A stretch of 64,000 nt of DNA from positions 62,001 to 126,000 of the forward strand of contig NZ_CP019706.1 in assembly GCF_002101395.1 (NCBI RefSeq). The letters are read 5' to 3'. Below the pieces are notes generated by a model, which was given only the letters and a program-made list of their open reading frames with translations, did no database searches and was not told the origin of the DNA. Positions 59,601-64,000 of this stretch are shown in pieces (position 1 is the stretch's first letter; every line of letters begins with the position of its first letter). This stretch comes from Pantoea alhagi (GTDB taxonomy: Bacteria > Pseudomonadota > Gammaproteobacteria > Enterobacterales > Enterobacteriaceae). Made by a program: the position numbers and the translations under genes.

Positions 59601-61193
59601 TTACTGAACGCCTTTGCTGCGCAGATAATCTTCATAGCTGCCGCTGAAGTCGATGACTTTCTCCGCTGTAATTTCCAGCACGCGTGTCGCCAGCGAGCTA
59701 ACAAATTCACGGTCGTGAGAAACAAAGATCAGCGTACCCGGATAGATCTCCAGCGCCATGTTCAGCGACTCGATCGATTCCATATCCAGGTGGTTAGTCG
59801 GCTCATCCATAATCAGGATATTGGGGCGTTCCATCATCAGCTTGCCAAACAGCATGCGGCCCTTTTCACCACCCGACAGCACTTTCACCGGCTTTTTGAT
59901 CTCATCCTGACCAAAGAGCAAACGGCCCAGCACGCTGCGCACCGCCTGTTCATCGTCGCCTTCCTGCTTCCACTGGCTCATCCAGTCAAACACATTCAGA
60001 TCGGTATCAAACTCTTCCGCGTGATCCTGCGCATAATAACCAATGCGCACGTTCTCAGACCATTTCACCGTACCGCTGTCAGGCTGTAAATCGCCCACCA
60101 GGGTTTTCAGCAGCGTGGTTTTACCCACGCCGTTGGTGCCCAGTACCGCCAGCTTTTCGCCGACTTCCAGCAGCAGATTCAGATCGCGGAACAGCGGGCC
60201 GTTATCGAAGCCTTTGGTCAATGCTTCCACTTCCAGCGCGTTGCGGAACAGCTTTTTATCCTGCTCAAAACGGATAAACGGATTCTGACGGCTGGAGGCC
60301 TTGACCTCGTCCAGCTTGATTTTATCGATCTGTTTGGCGCGGGAAGTAGCCTGACGCGATTTAGAGGCGTTGGCACTAAAGCGGCTAACAAATGACTGCA
60401 GCTCGGCGATCTGCGCCTTTTTCTTGGCGTTATCAGATAGCAGACGCTCACGCGCCTGGGTGGCGGCGGTCATATATTCATCGTAGTTGCCAGGATAGAT
60501 ACGCAGCTCGCCGTAATCGAGATCCGCCATATGCGTGCAGACCATGTTCAGGAAGTGACGGTCATGCGAAATGATGATCATCGTGCTGTTGCGGTCGTTC
60601 AGCACCTGCTCCAGCCAGCGGATGGTATCGATATCCAGGTTGTTGGTTGGCTCATCCAGCAGCAGAATATCCGGGTTCGAGAACAGCGCCTGCGCCAGCA
60701 GTACGCGCAGCTTCCAGCCCGGCGCCACTTCGCTCATCAGACCGTAGTGCTGCTCAAGCGGGATCCCCACGCCCAGCAGCAACTCACCGGCGCGCGCTTC
60801 GGCGGTGTATCCGTCCATTTCGCCATACAGCACTTCCAGATCGGCGACTTTATAGCCATCCTCTTCGCTCATTTCCGGCAGCGCATAGATACGATCGCGC
60901 TCCTGCTTTACCTGCCACAGCTCATCGTGTCCCATAATCACCGTATCCAGCACGCTGAATTTTTCAAACGCGAACTGGTCCTGGCGCAGCTTACCGATAC
61001 GCTCATTCGGGTCACAAGAGACGTTGCCGGCGGACGGCATTAAGTCGCCGCCCAGAATCTTCATAAAGGTTGATTTACCGCTACCGTTCGCGCCGATCAG
61101 ACCGTAACGGTTGCCGCCGCCAAACTTAACGGAGATATTTTCAAACAGCGGTTTGCTGCCAAACTGCATGGTAACGTTGCTGGAAACTAGCAC
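59601..61193 (-). CDS. ybiT: YbiT, ABC-F family ATPase
   Basis: Cytoplasmic ABC-F protein with two ATPase domains and no membrane part; members act on ribosomes. 530 residues, equal to E. coli, when started at the GTG (61191-61193) giving (M)LVSSNVTMQFG; AAGG lies eight bases upstream, and the longer frame to 61238 has no support. Domain 1: GANGSGKST and ILLLDEPTNNLD; linker about 240-310 (FVSRFSANASKSRQATSRAKQIDKI); domain 2: GTNGVGKTT, LSGGEKGRMLFGKLMM and ILIMDEPTNHLD. Confidence 0.97.
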   Translation of the reverse strand: MLVSSNVTMQFGSKPLFENISVKFGGGNRYGLIGANGSGKSTFMKILGGDLMPSAGNVSCDPNERIGKLRQDQFAFEKFSVLDTVIMGHDELWQVKQERDRIYALPEMSEEDGYKVADLEVLYGEMDGYTAEARAGELLLGVGIPLEQHYGLMSEVAPGWKLRVLLAQALFSNPDILLLDEPTNNLDIDTIRWLEQVLNDRNSTMIIISHDRHFLNMVCTHMADLDYGELRIYPGNYDEYMTAATQARERLLSDNAKKKAQIAELQSFVSRFSANASKSRQATSRAKQIDKIKLDEVKASSRQNPFIRFEQDKKLFRNALEVEALTKGFDNGPLFRDLNLLLEVGEKLAVLGTNGVGKTTLLKTLVGDLQPDSGTVKWSENVRIGYYAQDHAEEFDTDLNVFDWMSQWKQEGDDEQAVRSVLGRLLFGQDEIKKPVKVLSGGEKGRMLFGKLMMERPNILIMDEPTNHLDMESIESLNMALEIYPGTLIFVSHDREFVSSLATRVLEITAEKVIDFSGSYEDYLRSKGVQ

Positions 61194-61356
61194 AGGGATT
61201 GCCTTACTTATGCGGGGAAGAGTCCCGTTATAGTTCACATAACAGGGGAGTTAACGCTATGCGCTGACTCGGGCCGTGCCTGAGATGCAGCGGTTCGTTG
61301 CCTGCCTGCTGTTGAATTATTTCAGGGAATAACGAAATTTGGCGGGCATTGTGCCA

Positions 61357-61387
61357 TAAAAAAAGGCTGGCGAATACCGCCAGCCTT
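61357..61387 (-). terminator. Rho-independent terminator of the MFS transporter gene
   Basis: AAGGCTGGCG (61363-61372) and CGCCAGCCTT (61378-61387) close a five-base loop; on the minus strand it ends in TTTTTTTATGG. It lies 11 bases after the stop. Confidence 0.92.
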
Positions 61388-61398
61388 GCGTAACCCCA

Positions 61399-62895
61399 TT
61401 AGCTACCGTGCTGTTCCGCCTTGTGCCTGGTCGGCGCAGGCAGCGGAGGCGTTTCACGATCGGGTGAAAGCCAGTCGCGCAGATAGTGTTCAATCTGCTC
61501 CAGGCTGCGGTTGCGCGTTTCCGGGATACAGTTAAGCACAAAGATCGCGCCGCCGATGCCGATAGCGCCGAAGATAAAGAAAGCGCCTGCCAGGCCCACC
61601 GATGCCAGCATCACCGGGAACATTAGTGAGATAAGGAAATTGGCGATCCACATGGCGAATACCGCGCCGCCCATAAAAATACCACGCAGGCGCGTCGGGA
61701 AAATTTCTGACAGCAGCAGCCAGGTCACCGGCGACAGCGCCCCCTGCTGGAAGCAAAGAAACATCAGCATGCCCAGCAGCACCATATAGCTACGCAGCAT
61801 ATCGGGCTGGCCGTTAAGGGTTTCCGGCATCAGCCAGCTTACCGCGCCGATAAAGAACAGACAGGCGGTACAGCCAAACTGTCCGATCATAGTCATGGTG
61901 CGACGGCCAATTTTCCCCAGCAGCCAGATGCCGACAAAAGTCATCAGCACCGAAATGACGCCATTGGCGATAGTGGCAAACAGCGCGGCACTGTTGCTCA
62001 TGCCGACGCTGGTTAATACCGTCGGCGCATAGTACATAATGGTATTGACGCCGGTCAGCTGCTGGATCACCGCCACGCCGATACCGATCAGAAACAGCTT
62101 AAACAGCCAGGGCTGTTTCAGCTCGCGCAGCCGTGGTTTTCCCTGATTTTCCTGCTCCTGCAGCGTCTCTTCGATTTCAGTGAGTTCCCATTCAACATCC
62201 TCTTTGGCACGGGTACGCTCCAGCACGCGGCGCGCTTCCGCCAGGCGACCTTTCATCGCATACCAGCGCGGCGTATCGGGCATAAACATCATGCCGAACC
62301 ACAGCAGTACCGCCGGTAAGGTAGCCACCGCCAGCATCCAGCGCCAGGTATCCGCCCCGCCCCAGATAGCGTCAAAGGAGGCGTTAGAGATATAGGCCAG
62401 CATCTGACCGGAAACGATCATCAGCTCCTGTAAGGTTACCAGTTGACCGCGCTTATTCGCCGGAGCGATTTCAGCGATATAAACCGGCACCGTCGCCGCC
62501 GCACCACCGACCGCAACGCCCAGCACCAGACGGAAGAAGATCATCCAGTTAACGTCTGGCGCCAGCGAGGTTCCCAGAGCGCCAATGGCAAAGATTACTG
62601 CCAGCACCAGAATGATTTTTCGGCGTCCGGCGGCAGAGGCGAAATGTCCGGCCAGCAGCGCGCCAAAGGCGGCGCCGAACAGCAGCGAACTGGTCACCAG
62701 TCCGGTGGTGAAAGGTGTGAGATGCAGTTCGTCGCCCATAAACAGCAGCGCGCCGGAAATAACCCCGGTATCGTAGCCAAACAGCAATCCGCCCAGCGTT
62801 GCGACCATTGCGATCACTTTAACGAAGGGTTCAGCGGGTGTGCTGCTGTTTGGCCCCGAGGCCTTGCTCAGCGTAATGTATTGTTCTTTTGGCAT
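61399..62895 (-). CDS. MFS sugar-porter family transporter
   Basis: Twelve-helix proton-linked sugar importer of the sugar-porter family, similar in pattern to the inositol transporters IolT; the substrate is not proven. 498 residues. Hallmarks: LFGYDTGVISGALLFM, GRRKIILV, RLVLGVAVGGAAATVPVYIAEIAPANKRGQLVTLQELMI, MPDTPRWYAMKGRLAEA, IQQLTGVNTIMYYAPTVL, LLLSEIFPTRLRG and the PETRNRSLEQIE end motif. It has its own terminator. No sugar or inositol catabolic genes lie beside it in the window, though the Gfo/Idh oxidoreductase 12 kb away is of the same general pathway type. Confidence 0.88.
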   Translation of the reverse strand: MPKEQYITLSKASGPNSSTPAEPFVKVIAMVATLGGLLFGYDTGVISGALLFMGDELHLTPFTTGLVTSSLLFGAAFGALLAGHFASAAGRRKIILVLAVIFAIGALGTSLAPDVNWMIFFRLVLGVAVGGAAATVPVYIAEIAPANKRGQLVTLQELMIVSGQMLAYISNASFDAIWGGADTWRWMLAVATLPAVLLWFGMMFMPDTPRWYAMKGRLAEARRVLERTRAKEDVEWELTEIEETLQEQENQGKPRLRELKQPWLFKLFLIGIGVAVIQQLTGVNTIMYYAPTVLTSVGMSNSAALFATIANGVISVLMTFVGIWLLGKIGRRTMTMIGQFGCTACLFFIGAVSWLMPETLNGQPDMLRSYMVLLGMLMFLCFQQGALSPVTWLLLSEIFPTRLRGIFMGGAVFAMWIANFLISLMFPVMLASVGLAGAFFIFGAIGIGGAIFVLNCIPETRNRSLEQIEHYLRDWLSPDRETPPLPAPTRHKAEQHGS

Positions 62896-63199
62896 AGTGA
62901 CTCCAGCAACCTGGTTGAAGTGGAAATCCGATCTGCGCCCTGCTGACAGAACACAAACCTTTCACAGTACAACATAGATTATTTTTTTCATTTCAAATAA
63001 TAGTGAAACACCAATTTTGTGGAGGGAGTCATAATCTTCGGTCTGAAGGCTGATCATGGTCACACTATTCCGTTTGCAGAGTTGTTAAATCCCTGCAAAA
63101 ACCGTTACTGGCGTTAACGGCATACGTTTCGTTTTAAGAAAAAAAGGAAATGTTTATTTTAAATTATACTGCGCGGCGGGCTATGGACAAACAGCGCAG
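62896..63199. other. Intergenic region upstream of the MFS gene
   Basis: About 300 bases, AT-rich, which must contain the MFS promoter on the minus strand. I see no open frame with a ribosome-binding site and no clear repeat. TGATCATGGTCACA around 63051-63064 is the only palindrome-like stretch noted. Confidence 0.5.
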
Positions 63200-63228
63200 A
63201 AAAAAGCCGTCAGGTGAGTACTGACGGC
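63200..63228 (-). terminator. Rho-independent terminator of the outer-membrane efflux gene
   Basis: GCCGTCAG (63206-63213) and CTGACGGC (63221-63228) close a seven-base loop; on the minus strand it ends in TTTTTT. It lies about 60 bases after the gene stop. Confidence 0.9.
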
Positions 63229-63289
63229 CTGAGATGCATAACGCAGGCGACGACACCCCTTTGTTTTGGTATCCCTGCGCATTAAGCGG

Positions 63290-64000
63290 TTAACCGGCAG
63301 GCGTCGCCGGACCAAACACGTTGAATTGCGGCAAGGCGACGTTTTGATAATTTTCCCAGCCGCCGCCAAGCGCTTTATAGAGCGCGACCAAATCCAGGCT
63401 GCTTTGTACGCGCGCCTGCTCCGCCTGCTGTTTTGCCTGCGCCAGCTGACGCTGCGCATCCAGCACCTCAAGGAAGGTAGAGAGACCTTTTTTATAGCTG
63501 TCGCTGGCCAGATCAAAGCTGCTCTGCAGGGCGCTAACGGTTTCATCCATCTGCGTTGCCCGCTCCTGATCGGTACGGTAGCTGACCAGCGCATTTTCCA
63601 CATCCTGCAGCGCGGTTAGCACCGTTTGCCGATAGTTTAATGCAGAGCTGGCCTGCCGGGCGCGGGTAAGCTTCACGCTGGAGACCAGCCTGCCCCCCTG
63701 AAAAACAGGAATCGACAGCGCCGGGCCATAGCTGTAAAAGTGGCTGCTCCAGTTATCCAGATAGCTGGCGTCAGTATTGCGCACGCCCAGCTGGCCGGTT
63801 AATGAGAGGCTGGGGAAAAGCTGCGCAACCGACACGCCGATATTTGCCGTCGCGGCATGCAGATTAGCTTCCGCCTGACGAATATCGGGACGACGGCGCG
63901 CCAGCGTTGAGGGAATGCCTACCGGCACGGCGGCAGGCAGCGCGGGCAGCGCTTTTTCGGCGCTCAGTTCGCTATCCAGCGCGCCGGGCGGTTTGCCCAT
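63290..64000 (-). CDS. NodT/OprM-type outer-membrane efflux lipoprotein, 5' part missing
   Basis: Outer-membrane channel of an RND-type tripartite efflux pump (TolC/OprM/NodT family). Only the C-terminal 236 residues are in the window; the gene continues beyond the right edge, and the ATG at 64000 is internal (the family has LxxLLGKPPG here). Visible features: VPVGIPSTLARRRPDIRQAEANLHAATANIGVSVAQLFPSLSLTG, then SIPVFQGGRL and the coiled helix VENALVSYRTDQERATQMDETV, and AQRQLAQAKQQAEQARVQSSLDLVALYKALGGGW, all classic for the family. Its RND and adaptor partners should lie past the edge. Confidence 0.9.
   Translation of the reverse strand: MGKPPGALDSELSAEKALPALPAAVPVGIPSTLARRRPDIRQAEANLHAATANIGVSVAQLFPSLSLTGQLGVRNTDASYLDNWSSHFYSYGPALSIPVFQGGRLVSSVKLTRARQASSALNYRQTVLTALQDVENALVSYRTDQERATQMDETVSALQSSFDLASDSYKKGLSTFLEVLDAQRQLAQAKQQAEQARVQSSLDLVALYKALGGGWENYQNVALPQFNVFGPATPAG

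Noticed and set aside
1..64000. Prophage, insertion sequence, integron, CRISPR array or toxin-antitoxin pair
   Set aside because: No transposase, integrase, phage, Cas or toxin-like products and no regularly spaced direct repeats were found; the region is core chromosome.

Overview
This is chromosomal DNA of an Enterobacterales bacterium. Nearly every protein is a close full-length match to an Escherichia coli K-12 product, and the gene order follows the rarA to ybiT part of the E. coli map (about 0.86-0.93 Mb). Differences in order and content fit Erwiniaceae (Pantoea, Mixta or Erwinia) better than Escherichia; the genus is a guess. There is no prophage, insertion sequence, CRISPR array, tRNA or rRNA in the window.

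Layout. 1-6.2 kb: rarA (cut by the left edge), lolA, ftsK (behind a LexA-type box) and lrp, all on the minus strand. 6.2-15.5 kb: trxB, cydDC, aat and infA on plus; clpA and clpS on minus; cspD on plus. 15.8-20.4 kb: a nitrosative-stress block, ytfE, lysO, hcp and hcr, with strong NsrR-type palindromes in front of ytfE and hcp. 20.5-25.1 kb: poxB, ltaE, amiD, ybjQ, ybjP. 25.3-29.1 kb: the arginine importer artPIQM and artJ. 29.2-37.7 kb: rlmC, ybjO, the putrescine importer potFGHI, ybjN, rimK and nfsA. 38.0-42.2 kb: grxA, ybjM, ybjL, the sigma-E small RNA RybB, then a two-gene PAP2 phosphatase operon (ybjG is the second gene) behind a PmrA-type box. 42.7-49.3 kb: a lone serine transporter (sdaC), dacC, a HAD phosphatase, yliI, a LprI-like protein and a Gfo/Idh oxidoreductase. 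49.3-57.9 kb: the glutathione importer gsiABCD with iaaA, and divergent moeA-moeB. 57.9-64 kb: a membrane GGDEF diguanylate cyclase, ybiT, a sugar-porter MFS transporter and the 3' end of a NodT-type outer-membrane efflux gene.

Functionally the window mixes cell division and envelope upkeep (FtsK, LolA, DacC, AmiD, YbjG), protein turnover (ClpA, ClpS and Aat form the N-end-rule branch), redox and nitrosative defence (TrxB, GrxA, NfsA, Hcp-Hcr, YtfE, CydDC) and uptake of arginine, putrescine and glutathione. GsiABCD with IaaA imports and degrades glutathione and related peptides; CydDC exports glutathione and cysteine.

Most interesting non-coding signals: (1) an orphan plus-strand terminator between yliI and the LprI-like gene, preceded by the seed of the small RNA ArcZ, suggesting an undescribed ArcZ-like small RNA; (2) RybB with its sigma-E promoter, shorter than in E. 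coli; (3) a five-copy decamer array between sdaC and dacC; (4) a nested inverted-repeat element between artJ and rlmC; (5) a possible pseudoknot in the lrp leader.
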